A DNA stretch of 64,000 nt, from the NCBI GenBank assembly GCA_035545855.1, contig DASZXK010000059.1, positions 1 through 64,000 of the forward strand, given 5' to 3'. Position 1 is the stretch's first letter, and every line of letters starts with the position of its first letter. Of the stretch, positions 26,634-35,702 are shown piece by piece. Made by a program: the position numbers and the translations under genes. This DNA comes from DASZVB01 sp035545855 (GTDB lineage: Bacteria; Myxococcota_A; Polyangia; Polyangiales; Polyangiaceae). The notes beneath the pieces were generated by a model. The model did not search any database. It was given only the letters and a program-made list of their open reading frames with translations, and was not told where the DNA came from.

Positions 26634-27374
26634 TCACGCGGATGAGGGCGACCCGATCGCGGGCAGAGTCCGGGTGGCGAGCTTCTGGGCCTCGGATCGA
26701 TTCAGGCCGAGCGCCTCGAGAATGGCCGCCGCCGCGCGGCTCGGCAGATCCCGCGTCTCGAGGCCGAGTTGCCTCGCTCGCGCGCCCTGATCGGGCATCG
26801 CGCTCTCCGCGGCGACGGTCGAAAGAACACACCCCCCGGCGAGCAGCACCGCCATGAGCAGATCGGGGGCGTCGAACCGCTTCGCGGCCACGCCCCGCTG
26901 CACGTCGCGAAGGAGTCGCGCCCCCAGCCCGCGTGTCATCGCAGACGGCTTGAACCCCTCGCGCAGGAAGAAGCGGCCCCAGAGCGGCTCGGCGTGGGCG
27001 CGCAGGATCGTGTGGCGAACGCAGATCGCCACGACCTCGGCGGGATCCTCGACGTCGCTCGTCAGCCGCGTGAGCGTGTCGCCGAAGGCGCCGAACACGG
27101 AATCCACCACCGCCTCGTAGATGGCCTCCTTCGAGGCGAAGTGGTTGTAGAAGGAGCCGAACCCGACGTCCGCCGCCTCGGTGATCTCGTTGATGGCCAC
27201 GTCGTCGACGCCTCGCTCGCCGAAGAGCCGGAACGCGGCGTCGAGCAGCTTCTCGCGCGTCTCGCGCTTGCGCCTCGCGCCTCTCGGCTCACGCCCGTCG
27301 CTCGGGGTCCCGGTCGGAGGCGGACTCGAGACCGCCCGACGTCGAGCCGCCGGGGCTGCCGGTTTGCGTGCCAT
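26634..27374 (-). CDS. TetR-family transcriptional regulator
   Basis: The 246-residue protein has a basic N-terminal tail and a canonical TetR helix-turn-helix: KLLDAAFRLFGERGVDD, INEITEAADVGFGSFYNHF, SKEAIYEAV (about residues 40-90). The C-terminal ligand and dimer domain is variable, as usual. The gene is divergent from the aromatic-degradation cluster; the shared 110-base gap contains that cluster's promoter. Repression of the cluster, relieved by an aromatic intermediate, is the likely role. The ATG at 27374 begins MARKPAAP; the open frame further upstream crosses the promoter and is not coding. Confidence 0.88.
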   Translation of the reverse strand: MARKPAAPAARRRAVSSPPPTGTPSDGREPRGARRKRETREKLLDAAFRLFGERGVDDVAINEITEAADVGFGSFYNHFASKEAIYEAVVDSVFGAFGDTLTRLTSDVEDPAEVVAICVRHTILRAHAEPLWGRFFLREGFKPSAMTRGLGARLLRDVQRGVAAKRFDAPDLLMAVLLAGGCVLSTVAAESAMPDQGARARQLGLETRDLPSRAAAAILEALGLNRSEAQKLATRTLPAIGSPSSA

Positions 27375-27417
27375 CCGTGCCTTCAGCCTACTGCAATTTC
27401 TGACCCGATCGCCACTG

Positions 27418-27446
27418 TTGACAGAGTCATCAGTTTTGAATATTCT
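27418..27446 (+). promoter_or_regulatory. Near-consensus sigma70 promoter of the aromatic cluster, with operator-like palindromes
   Basis: TTGACA (27418-27423), a 17-base spacer and TATTCT (27441-27446) form a strong promoter for the gene at 27485. The palindrome TGACagaGTCA (27419-27429) overlaps the -35 box and GAATATTC (27438-27445) overlaps the -10 box, both plausible binding sites for the divergent TetR regulator. Confidence 0.72.
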
Positions 27447-27484
27447 ATCACCATTCGAGCGCCGCGAGCCCGAAGGAGGCCAGG

Positions 27485-28582
27485 ATGAAGACGAACCCGA
27501 TCGATCGAGCCGACCTGGACCGAGGTCGCGCCACGGATCCGCTCGTCCGCGCTTCGGGCCTCCACCATCTCGTCCTCGAGACCCCGGACATCGACGTCGC
27601 GGCGCGCTTCTGGGGCGACTTCGGACTCTCACCGTCGGCGAAAACCAGCGAGGCGCTCTACCTGCGGTCGGCGAGCAGCGCGCATCACGTGCTGAAGCTG
27701 GTCCGCGGGTCGCGCGGTCGGCTCGCGACCCTCGCCTTCCGCGTGGAATCGGACCTCGACCTGCGGAAGCTCGCGTCTCTCCCGGAGGGGTCGCCGGTGC
27801 ACCGGATCGACGAACCCGGCGGAGGAGCGCGAGTCTCCCTCGCGGCTCCGGGAGGGCTGGCCATCGACGCCGTTCACGGGATCGCAGAGCTCCCCCCGCT
27901 CGAGACGCGCGATCCCCTGCCCTCGAACGTCACGGGCGGCGTCACGCGCTCCGGACGGCCCGTGCGCGTGTCAGCCGCTCCGAGCGAGGTCCTGCGCCTC
28001 GGCCACGCCGCGATCGAGACCACGCGGCCCGCGGCGCTGCTCCTGTGGCTCATGCGGACCCTCGGCATGATCGTCTCCGACTACCAGCACCTGGACACGG
28101 AGCGTTCGCCCACCCCGATCGTCTCGTTCATGCGCTGCGATCGCGGCGCGACACTCACCGACCATCACACCCTCGCGGTCGCCATCGGTCCGCGGCCGGG
28201 GCTCGCGCACGTCGCGTTCGAGGTGCGCGACGTCGACGAGATCGGTCGCGGCGCGGCGTTCCTGCGAGCGCGCGGATACCGACACGCCTGGGGCATCGGC
28301 CGCCACATCCTGGGGAGCCAGCTCTTCGACTACTGGCGCGCGCCCGACGGAATTGTGGCGGAGCACTACTCGGACGGCGACGTCTTCGATTCCTCCGCGC
28401 CGACTGGACGCTTGCCCTTCCGCGGCTCGACCCTCGCGCAGTGGGGAGAGAAACCCCCGCCGGACTTCGCGTTACCGCCGCTCTCGCCCTCCGCCATCGC
28501 CGGTGCGGTGCGCGGGATCGCGACGAGCGACGAGATCTCCGTCGCGCTGCTCGCCAGGGCGGCCTCCGCGCTGTCCCGTTGA
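27485..28582 (+). CDS. Type I extradiol ring-cleavage dioxygenase (VOC superfamily)
   Basis: The 365-residue enzyme has the two-module VOC layout of 2,3-dihydroxybiphenyl/catechol 2,3-dioxygenases. The iron ligands fit His174 (LGHAAIET), His242 (AHVAFEV) and Glu293 (VAEHYSDGD). The catalytic His lies at 227/228 (TDHHTLA) and the Tyr at 295. It would open a catechol-type ring next to the hydroxyls using Fe(II) and O2. The ribosome-binding site AGGAGG at 27474-27479 sits five bases before the ATG. First gene of the aromatic cluster, under the promoter at 27418. The N-terminal module has lost metal residues, as is normal in this family. Confidence 0.87.
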   Translation: MKTNPIDRADLDRGRATDPLVRASGLHHLVLETPDIDVAARFWGDFGLSPSAKTSEALYLRSASSAHHVLKLVRGSRGRLATLAFRVESDLDLRKLASLPEGSPVHRIDEPGGGARVSLAAPGGLAIDAVHGIAELPPLETRDPLPSNVTGGVTRSGRPVRVSAAPSEVLRLGHAAIETTRPAALLLWLMRTLGMIVSDYQHLDTERSPTPIVSFMRCDRGATLTDHHTLAVAIGPRPGLAHVAFEVRDVDEIGRGAAFLRARGYRHAWGIGRHILGSQLFDYWRAPDGIVAEHYSDGDVFDSSAPTGRLPFRGSTLAQWGEKPPPDFALPPLSPSAIAGAVRGIATSDEISVALLARAASALSR

Positions 28583-28598
28583 GCAGGGAGTCGAACGC

Positions 28599-29555
28599 AT
28601 GGGAAAGCAAGTCATCCGGTTTCGCAGCGCCACGCCCGGCGGGCACACCTGGGCCATCGTCGAAGGGGCTCTTGCGCTTCCGATCGACGGCTCGTTCGCG
28701 ACGACCCGGGAGCTGATAGAGCGTGGACTGCCGGCGCTGGCGACCGGGGCGCTCCCGCTCGGCGCGCCGCTCCCCCTTCGGGACCTCGAACTGCTCTCGC
28801 CCGTCACCCACCCCTGCCGCGTGATCGCGCAAGCGACGAACTACGGCGATCACCGCCGCGAGGTCGGGCTCGATCCCGGTGCGCGCTCGTCCAACGTCCT
28901 GTTCCGCAAGTCGTCCGCCGCGATCTCGGGGCCGAAGGACGCCATCGTGCGCCCATCGCACGTTCGCCTGCTCGACTACGAGATCGAGCTCGGACTCGTC
29001 GTCGGGAGGCGCACGAGCGGCCCGACGCACGTCGACGCGGAGCGCCTCGGCGACTTCATCGTCGGACTCGTGATCGCCAATGACGTGTCGGCGCGCGACG
29101 TCCAGGTGCCCGAAGGGCAGTTCTACAAGGGCAAGAGCTACCGGACCTTCTGCCCGCTCGGCCCCTACCTCTTCGTGCCCGGGCCAGGGGAGCTCGAGCT
29201 GTGGCCGGAGCTCGAGCTCACGCTCCGCGTGAACGGCGAGATCCGCCAGAAGGCACGAGCCGGGGAGATGATCCACCGTCCCGCGGAGACGCTGACCGAG
29301 ATCCTGTCCATCGAGGACCTCGATCCGGGCGACGCGATCCTCACCGGGACCCCGGGTGGCGTCGCGCTCGCGCCTCCGAAGAAGCCCCTCCGCTCGCTCG
29401 CCGAGCTCCTTCCAGAATCGGCGAAGTGGCGGATGTTCGTCGAGGGGCAGGCGAAGAACCCGCGGTACCTGAAGCCAGGCGATCGGATCGAGTCGACGAT
29501 CCGCAGCCCGGACGGGCGCGTCGATCTCGGCGTGCAGGAGAACCTCGTCCGGTGA
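28599..29555 (+). CDS. Fumarylacetoacetate hydrolase-family enzyme
   Basis: The 318-residue protein shows the FAH fold's C-terminal catalytic half. The metal ligands fit Glu128 and Glu130 (LLDYEIELGLVVG) and Asp162 (IANDVSARDVQ), followed by YKGKSYRTFCPLGPY and LTGTPGGVAL. Family members hydrolyse C-C bonds of acylpyruvates or hydrate/decarboxylate 2-oxo-pentenoates in meta-cleavage pathways. The location next to a dioxygenase fits such a lower-pathway step; which reaction is not decidable. The ATG at 28599 has AGGGAG eight bases upstream. Its stop overlaps the GTG of the next gene, so the two are coupled. Confidence 0.85.
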   Translation: MGKQVIRFRSATPGGHTWAIVEGALALPIDGSFATTRELIERGLPALATGALPLGAPLPLRDLELLSPVTHPCRVIAQATNYGDHRREVGLDPGARSSNVLFRKSSAAISGPKDAIVRPSHVRLLDYEIELGLVVGRRTSGPTHVDAERLGDFIVGLVIANDVSARDVQVPEGQFYKGKSYRTFCPLGPYLFVPGPGELELWPELELTLRVNGEIRQKARAGEMIHRPAETLTEILSIEDLDPGDAILTGTPGGVALAPPKKPLRSLAELLPESAKWRMFVEGQAKNPRYLKPGDRIESTIRSPDGRVDLGVQENLVR

Positions 29556-31135
29556 GGTCGACCGTGTCGGACGGCCAGGTCGTGATCATCGGGGCGGGGC
29601 CGACCGGCATGGCGGCCGCCGCGCTCCTCGCTCGCCAGGGCGTGCGCTGCACCCTCTTCGAGCGCGAGACGGACATCCTGAAGATCCCACGGGCCGTGCA
29701 CCTCGACGAGGAGGTGCTGCGGGTGCTCCACCAGTGTTGCCTCGGTGAAGAGGTCCAGAAGGAGATCCGCCCCATTCGAGGCATGCAACTCGTGGATCGA
29801 GAGCGGCAGACGCTCATCTCCTTCGCGCGCGACGGGAAGGGCTCTCACGGCTTCGCGCGCTCCAACGCCTTCGACCAGCCCGACCTCGAGGCGGCCATGC
29901 GACGCGCGCTCGAACGGGAACCCCTCGTGACGCTCAGAACGGCGACGAGCGTGGAGGCAGTGGAGCACCTTCCGGGCGGGCGTCTTCGCGTCACCGTTCA
30001 CGACCGGAAGCGCGATACGCTGGAGGAGCTCGAGAGCCCGGCGGTACTCGCCTGCGACGGCGCGCGAAGCCGCACGCGGACGTTCGTCGGCACGGACTTC
30101 GAGGACCTCGGCTTCACGGGGCGCTGGCTGGTCGTCGACGTCACGACCGACGCGACGCTCGAGCTCTACGACGGCTGCCTTCAGGTCGCCGATCCCGAGC
30201 GGCCGACGACGTACTTCTGCACCGGCGGCGGCCGACATCGCTGGGAGATCATGCTGCGGGACGGTGAAGCGGCCGAGGAGATGACCCGCGAGCCAGACGT
30301 CCGGACGCTGCTCGGCCCCTGGCTCGGCAGCGCGACGCAGACGGCGACGCTCCGTCGCCGCGCCGTCTACACGTTCTATTCGCTCGTCGCGCGGCGCTTC
30401 CGGCGCGGGAACGTCTTTCTCCTCGGGGACGCCGCGCACCAGACGCCCCCGTTCATCGGCCAGGGGATGGGCGCGGGGATCCGCGACGCGGCGAACCTTG
30501 CGTGGAAGCTCGCCGCGGTGCTGCAGGGGCGCGCCGGGTCCGCGCTGCTCGACACCTACGAGCTCGAGCGTCGTCCCCACGTGCGCTCCGTCATCATGCA
30601 AGCGGTGCTCCTCGGCCGCACCATGCGCGGAAGGATCGGCGGCGGACTCCGGAACCAGGTCATCCGGAGGCTCGGCTCGATCCGCCCCCTTCATGACGCC
30701 TTCCTGCGACGGGCGTTCCCCGACCTCCGGCGCGGCCCGCTCGTTCGGCCTCACGGATCGCGACGCGCAGGCTGCTACGTGCCGCGCGCCGAGATCGACT
30801 TCGAGGGCCGGACCATGCCCATCGACGACGCGCTCGGCGACGACTTCGCACTGGTGTCGATGGCAGCGGGAGCGAACGGAGACCGATCCATCATCCAGAT
30901 TCGCCGCCTCGGCGAGACCGCGGCGCCCCACGTCGTCCGGGACCGCGAGGGAACCCTGCGTGCCTGGTTCGCCGAGCTCGGAGCAGAAGCCGTGCTGCTG
31001 CGCCCGGACCGCGTCGTGATGGCGTCGGGCACGGCGGCGGCGGCCCCCGGGTGGATCCGATCCCTCACGCGGGCGTGCGATTGGACGGCGAATCCTTCCC
31101 ACGACGACGGCCCCTCGACTCGGAGGACGCCGTGA
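29552..31135 (+). CDS. FAD-dependent aromatic hydroxylase (MhpA-like)
   Basis: The 527-residue protein is a class A flavoprotein monooxygenase. The Rossmann motif GAGPTG lies at 14-19, the ACDGARSRTR motif in the middle, and LLGDAAHQTPPFIGQGMG binds the FAD ribityl phosphate near 291-308. It is most like MhpA-type 3-(3-hydroxyphenyl)propionate hydroxylases, using NAD(P)H and O2 to add an ortho hydroxyl and make the catechol that the dioxygenase opens. The C-terminal thioredoxin-like region is present but divergent. The start is probably the GTG at 29552 that overlaps the preceding stop (GTGA); the GTG at 29564 is possible. No transporter gene is in the cluster. Confidence 0.85.
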   Translation: MRSTVSDGQVVIIGAGPTGMAAAALLARQGVRCTLFERETDILKIPRAVHLDEEVLRVLHQCCLGEEVQKEIRPIRGMQLVDRERQTLISFARDGKGSHGFARSNAFDQPDLEAAMRRALEREPLVTLRTATSVEAVEHLPGGRLRVTVHDRKRDTLEELESPAVLACDGARSRTRTFVGTDFEDLGFTGRWLVVDVTTDATLELYDGCLQVADPERPTTYFCTGGGRHRWEIMLRDGEAAEEMTREPDVRTLLGPWLGSATQTATLRRRAVYTFYSLVARRFRRGNVFLLGDAAHQTPPFIGQGMGAGIRDAANLAWKLAAVLQGRAGSALLDTYELERRPHVRSVIMQAVLLGRTMRGRIGGGLRNQVIRRLGSIRPLHDAFLRRAFPDLRRGPLVRPHGSRRAGCYVPRAEIDFEGRTMPIDDALGDDFALVSMAAGANGDRSIIQIRRLGETAAPHVVRDREGTLRAWFAELGAEAVLLRPDRVVMASGTAAAAPGWIRSLTRACDWTANPSHDDGPSTRRTP

Positions 31136-31242
31136 GCGAGCGAGCGGGAACACGGGCGGCCGACCACTCGTAGCGGCGTCCGCCGAAACCGACGTCGACC
31201 CGCAGGTTCAGCCAGGCGGACCCGAGCTTCTCGGCGAACGGG

Positions 31243-31314
31243 TGGGCGGGACAGGTTTCGAACCTGCGACATCCGGCTTGTAAGGCCAGCGCTCTACCGC
31301 TGAGCTACCCGCCC
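31243..31314 (-). tRNA. tRNA-Val (anticodon UAC)
   Basis: On the minus strand all parts of a cloverleaf fold: a 7-bp acceptor stem (GGGCGGG/CCCGCCC), a D-arm, a 5-bp anticodon stem with loop CTTACAA, a 5-base variable loop, and a T-arm with TTCGAAA. The anticodon TAC reads Val codons. The discriminator is A. The genome does not encode CCA (the bases after the discriminator are CCC), so CCA must be added by nucleotidyltransferase. Confidence 0.93.
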
Positions 31315-31427
31315 GGTAGAAGCGCGCAGTCTACCGACGCGACGCGGCGAGTCCACAGCGCAGCGCTTGCGCCGGGCGATGTCCGCATGATTTCGGGCAA
31401 CTCCGGGTGTCAGGCCGCCGAATCACG

Positions 31428-31497
31428 AAAATGTTCGAGCCGAGGGACCCATCGTCGACGACGCGCGTACGCAAATGTTCGAAGCCAATGGGCCCAT
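31428..31497. repeat. Imperfect direct repeat upstream of a small zinc-ribbon gene
   Basis: AAATGTTCGA at 31429-31438 recurs at 31473-31482, and each copy is followed by similar bases ending in a GGNCCCAT-like stretch. The 44-base spacing is about four helical turns. It may be a paired regulator site for the gene at 31577. Confidence 0.35.
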
Positions 31498-31576
31498 TTT
31501 TCCGGCTTCTCCGACGGTACGCGTCACGGCTTTGTGGCTTGTACGCCGCGTGTGGGACCTATACGATTTCCGGGTC

Positions 31577-31855
31577 ATGGGGGATCACCTGACCACGGGT
31601 CAATCCGTCTCCGATCGCGGCATCTATCAGTCGTCGTGCGGCTGCCGCACGGCGCTCACCGTGCTCGTCGGGCAGACGCTTCCACGCTGCCTCGGCTGCG
31701 ACGAGACCGTCGAGTGGGTGCTGGTGCAGGAGATCCGCCCTTCCACGCGGCCCGCGTCCCAGGTGCCGCGTAAATCGAGCACCACGCGCCTCAAGGCCGC
31801 GAGCGTGACGCCCCGGCAGCGGCTGGACTCCGCGTCGGGCGACGACGAGCGCTGA
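31577..31855 (+). CDS. Small putative zinc-ribbon protein
   Basis: The 92-residue protein starts MGDHLTTGQS. Four Cys at 21, 23, 38 and 41 (CGC and CLGC) could bind a zinc ion, with GxTLPRCLGC and a following VEW typical of small ribbon proteins. The C-terminal 40 residues are basic and Ser/Thr/Pro-rich, probably disordered. The function is unknown. Base composition and codon use match the neighbours. The gene stands alone between the tRNA and lon, convergent with lon, and has the direct repeat at 31428 in its upstream region. Confidence 0.55.
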   Translation: MGDHLTTGQSVSDRGIYQSSCGCRTALTVLVGQTLPRCLGCDETVEWVLVQEIRPSTRPASQVPRKSSTTRLKAASVTPRQRLDSASGDDER

Positions 31856-31896
31856 GCCGCCAGGTCGGAGGGGCGCCGCCTCTCGGTCGCCTTGCC

Positions 31897-34389
31897 TCAG
31901 GCGCCGGGCTGTTCGGCAGGAGCGCCGGGGATGCCCGCCGGGCCGTCGGAGTGCCCGCGGCCGCCCTCGCCCTGCCACAGCTCGCCGCCGCGGTACTCGA
32001 GCTGGAGCCGTCGCGGGCCGAAGTACTCCTCCGGCTTGTCCAGCACGAGGGCTTCGCGAAGCACGTCGTCCATGTGATCGACGAGGACGATGCGGAGCGC
32101 CTTGAGAACGCGACGCGGGATTTCCCGGAGGTCCTTCCGGTTCTCCGCGGGGACGAGCACCGTCTTGATGCCGCCGCGGTGAGCCGCGAGGAGCTTCTCC
32201 TTCAGGCCGCCGATCGGCATGACGCGGCCGCGGAGGGTGATCTCTCCGGTCATCGCGACATCGTGCCGCACGGGGACCTTCGTGAGAGCGCTCGCGATGG
32301 CCGTCGCCATCGTCACACCGGCGCTCGGGCCGTCCTTGCGGACGAAGTCGGGGAAGTGAACGTGGACGTCCGTCTTTTGGTAGAAGTCCGGCTCCAGGCG
32401 GAGGGCTCCGGCGCGCGAGCGGATGTAGCTCGTCGCGGCCTGGCCGCTCTCTTCCATGCCCTTTTCCAGGAGGCCCGTGATGACGAGCTTGCCCTTGCCG
32501 TGCACGACGGAGACCTCGCAGTCGAGGATGTCCCCGCCGTAGTCCGAGACGGAGAGGCCGTGAACGAGACCGATCTCGTCGTGCTCTTCCGTCTTTCCGA
32601 GGCGGAACTTCGGGACGCCGAGGAACGTCGGAACGTCCTTCGCCTTCACCTCGATGTGCTGGGTCTTTCCCTCCTTCACGACCTTGAGGGCGACCTTCCG
32701 GCAAATGCTCGCGAGCTCCCGCTCGAGCGAACGGACGCCGGATTCCTTCGTGTAGTGGTGGATCACGGTTCGGACGGCGTTCTCACCCATCGCGAAGTCC
32801 ACGTCTTCGAGGCCGCACTCCTGCTTCTGGCGCGGCACGAGGTACTTGAGCGCGATGTTCAGCTTCTCGAACTCCGTGTACCCGCTGAGCTGGATGATCT
32901 CCATGCGGTCTTGCAGCGGGAGCGGGATGCCGCCGAGCGTGTTCGCGGTCGTGATGAACATCACGTCCGACAGGTCGTAGTCGAGGTCCAGGTAGTGGTC
33001 GTTGAAGTTGTGGTTCTGCTCCGGGTCGAGGACCTCGAGAAGCGCCGCCGCCGGATCCCCGCGGAAATCCGTGCTCATCTTGTCGATCTCGTCGAGCAGG
33101 AAGAGCGGGTTGTTGGAGCCCACCTTCTTCAGGTTCTGGATGATCTTGCCGGGAAGCGCGCCAATGTACGTGCGCCGGTGACCGCGGATCTCGGCCTCGT
33201 CTCTGACGCCGCCGAGTGAAACGCGGACGAACTTCCTGCCCGTCGCGCGCGCGATGCTCTTCGCGAGGCTCGTCTTGCCGACGCCGGGAGGCCCGACGAA
33301 GCAGAGGATCGGGCCCTTGAGCTTCCGCGTGAGCGCCTGGACGGCCAGGTACTCCACGATCCGCTCCTTGCACTTCTTCAGCCCGTAGTGATCCTCGTCC
33401 AGGATCTTCTCGGCCTCGCCGATGTCGTAGCGCTCGTCCGTCTTTTCGTACCAGGGGAGCGCGAGCACCCAATCGATGTAGTTCCGGACGACCGTCGCTT
33501 CGGCGGACGTCGGGTGCATCATCTTGAGCTTCTTCAGCTCCTTCTCGACCTTGCCGCGGGCTTCTTCCGAGAGCTGCTTCGCCTTGAGCTTCTCCTCGAT
33601 CTCGGAAATCTCGTTCTTGAACTCGTCCCGCTCGCCGCCACCCAGCTCCTTCTGGATGGCCTGCATCTGCTCGTTCAGGTAGTACTCCTTCTGCGTCTTC
33701 TCCATCTGCTTCTTGACGCGGGAGCGGATCTTCTTTTCTACCTGCAGTATCTCGATCTCGGCCTGCATGAGCTCGTAGAGCCGTTCGAGACGCTTCTTCG
33801 CGTCCGACATCTCGAGCAGGGCTTGCCGATCGGCGAGCTTGATCGTCGGGAGGTTCGCAGCGATGGTGTCCGAGAGCTTCGACGCATCGTCGATGCTCTG
33901 GACGCTCATCAGGACCTCGGGCTGAACCTTCTTGTTCAGCTTCACGTAGACCTCGAACGTGCTCTGCACGCTCCGGATGAGCGCTTCCACCTCGACGTCT
34001 TCCGCGACGTCGTCCTTCACCGGCTCCACTTCCACGACGAAGAAGTCCCGGCTGTCCGTGAAGCGGCGGACGCGGGCGCGCTGACGGCCTTCCACGAGCA
34101 CCTTCACGGTGCCGTCCGCGAGGCGAAGGAGCTGCACGATCGCGCCGACGGTGCCGAACGTGTAGATGTCCTCCGGCGTCGGGTCGTTCGTCTTCGCGTT
34201 CTTCTGCGCGGCGAGGAAGATTTCCTTGTCCCGCGCCATCGCTTCATCCAGCGCCGCAATGCTCTTCTCTCGGCCCACGAAGAGCTGCGACACCATGTGC
34301 GGGAACACCACGATGTCCCGGAGCGGGAGCGCCGGCAGGCTGCGCCGCGGAGGCGCGCCAGGCTTGTCGTTTTCGTTCTTGAAGAACAT
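31897..34389 (-). CDS. lon: ATP-dependent protease La
   Basis: The 830-residue protein has the full LonA layout: an N-terminal substrate-binding domain, a coiled-coil region near 200-300, an AAA+ domain with Walker A GPPGVGKTS (366-374) and Walker B FLLDEID (430-436), and a C-terminal protease domain. The catalytic dyad fits Ser689 (KDGPSAG) and Lys732 (GGLKEK). It degrades misfolded and regulatory proteins in the cytoplasm. The last 30 or so residues form a Gly/Pro-rich tail not typical of the enterobacterial enzyme. GAGAGG five bases before the ATG supports this start. It follows clpX by 56 bases in a conserved tig-clpP-clpX-lon order. Confidence 0.95.
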   Translation of the reverse strand: MFFKNENDKPGAPPRRSLPALPLRDIVVFPHMVSQLFVGREKSIAALDEAMARDKEIFLAAQKNAKTNDPTPEDIYTFGTVGAIVQLLRLADGTVKVLVEGRQRARVRRFTDSRDFFVVEVEPVKDDVAEDVEVEALIRSVQSTFEVYVKLNKKVQPEVLMSVQSIDDASKLSDTIAANLPTIKLADRQALLEMSDAKKRLERLYELMQAEIEILQVEKKIRSRVKKQMEKTQKEYYLNEQMQAIQKELGGGERDEFKNEISEIEEKLKAKQLSEEARGKVEKELKKLKMMHPTSAEATVVRNYIDWVLALPWYEKTDERYDIGEAEKILDEDHYGLKKCKERIVEYLAVQALTRKLKGPILCFVGPPGVGKTSLAKSIARATGRKFVRVSLGGVRDEAEIRGHRRTYIGALPGKIIQNLKKVGSNNPLFLLDEIDKMSTDFRGDPAAALLEVLDPEQNHNFNDHYLDLDYDLSDVMFITTANTLGGIPLPLQDRMEIIQLSGYTEFEKLNIALKYLVPRQKQECGLEDVDFAMGENAVRTVIHHYTKESGVRSLERELASICRKVALKVVKEGKTQHIEVKAKDVPTFLGVPKFRLGKTEEHDEIGLVHGLSVSDYGGDILDCEVSVVHGKGKLVITGLLEKGMEESGQAATSYIRSRAGALRLEPDFYQKTDVHVHFPDFVRKDGPSAGVTMATAIASALTKVPVRHDVAMTGEITLRGRVMPIGGLKEKLLAAHRGGIKTVLVPAENRKDLREIPRRVLKALRIVLVDHMDDVLREALVLDKPEEYFGPRRLQLEYRGGELWQGEGGRGHSDGPAGIPGAPAEQPGA

Positions 34390-34445
34390 CGCTGCCTCTC
34401 GGGTGGCTCAGGGCCGGGCTCGGAGGGCTCGGCCGCCGTTGCGGG

Positions 34446-35702
34446 TCAGGAGACCTCGGCCTCTTTTTCGTACACGATGAGCGGCGAGTCGCCCTTCACG
34501 ACGACCTCTTCGTTGATGACGACTTCCTTGATGTTCGCCTTGGACGGGACCTCGTACATGATGTCGAGCATCGCCTCTTCCAGGACGGCGCGGAGGCCGC
34601 GGGCGCCGCTCTCACGCTCGAGCGCCTTGCGCGCGACGGCCTGGAGTGCGCCCTTCGAGAACTTGCACTTCACGCCGTCCATCTCGAACAGTTTCTGGAA
34701 CTGCTTCACCAGGCTGTTCTTCGGCTTCGTGAGGATGTCGATCAGCGCCTCTTCCGTGAGCTCGTGGAGCGTCGCAATGACGGGGAGACGGCCGATGAAC
34801 TCGGGGATGAGGCCGAACTTCAGCAGGTCTTCCGGCTGAACGGCGGCGAGGAGCTCGCCGAGACGCATCTCGTCCTTGCTCTTGATGTCGGCGCCGAAGC
34901 CGAGGCGCGACTGGCCCAGCCGACGGGCGACGATCTCGTCCAGGCCGACGAAGGCGCCGCCGCAGATGAAGAGGATGTTCGTCGTGTCCACCTGCAGGAA
35001 ATCCTGCTGGGGGTGCTTGCGGCCGCCCTTCGGCGGCACGTTCGCGACGGTGCCCTCGATGATCTTGAGGAGCGCCTGCTGCACGCCCTCCCCGGACACG
35101 TCCCGCGTGATGCTGGGGTTATCGCTCTTCCGGCTGATCTTGTCGATCTCGTCGATGTAGACGATGCCGCGCTGGGCACGCTCGACGTCGTGGTCGGCGT
35201 TCTGGAGGAGCTGGACGATGATGTTCTCGACGTCTTCGCCGACGTAGCCGGCTTCCGTGAGCGTCGTCGCGTCCGCGATGGCGAACGGCACCTTGAGGAT
35301 TCGCGCGAGCGTCTGCGCGAGGAGCGTCTTCCCGCTGCCGGTGGGGCCGAGGAGCAAGATGTTGCTCTTCGAGAGCTCCACGTCGTCCGAAGACACCCGC
35401 GAATCGATCCGCTTGTAGTGATTGTAGACGGCGACCGCGAGGCTCTTCTTCGCGCGCTCCTGGCCGACGACGTACTCGTCCAGGATCTGCTTGATCTCCT
35501 CGGGCTTCGGGATCGGCTCCGAGCCGCCGTGCGGCTCGTCCTTCTCGACCTCTTCCGCGATGATGTCGTTGCAGAGCGCGATGCACTCGTCGCAGATGTA
35601 GACGGTGGGACCCGCGATGAGCTTCTTCACTTCCTTCTGCGACTTTCCGCAGAAGGAGCAGCACAGGTTCCCGTTGGACTCGTCTCGCCGTCTCTCGACC
35701 AT
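34446..35702 (-). CDS. clpX: ClpXP protease ATP-binding subunit
   Basis: The 418-residue unfoldase has the N-terminal C4 zinc-binding domain (Cys15, 18, 37, 40) and an AAA+ module with Walker A GPTGSGKT (119-126), Walker B VYIDEID and the pore-loop and sensor regions typical of ClpX. It feeds substrates to ClpP, which is encoded just upstream. The gene is 56 bases upstream of lon. A 341-base gap, larger than the others in this block, separates it from clpP, so it may have its own promoter. Confidence 0.95.
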   Translation of the reverse strand: MVERRRDESNGNLCCSFCGKSQKEVKKLIAGPTVYICDECIALCNDIIAEEVEKDEPHGGSEPIPKPEEIKQILDEYVVGQERAKKSLAVAVYNHYKRIDSRVSSDDVELSKSNILLLGPTGSGKTLLAQTLARILKVPFAIADATTLTEAGYVGEDVENIIVQLLQNADHDVERAQRGIVYIDEIDKISRKSDNPSITRDVSGEGVQQALLKIIEGTVANVPPKGGRKHPQQDFLQVDTTNILFICGGAFVGLDEIVARRLGQSRLGFGADIKSKDEMRLGELLAAVQPEDLLKFGLIPEFIGRLPVIATLHELTEEALIDILTKPKNSLVKQFQKLFEMDGVKCKFSKGALQAVARKALERESGARGLRAVLEEAMLDIMYEVPSKANIKEVVINEEVVVKGDSPLIVYEKEAEVS

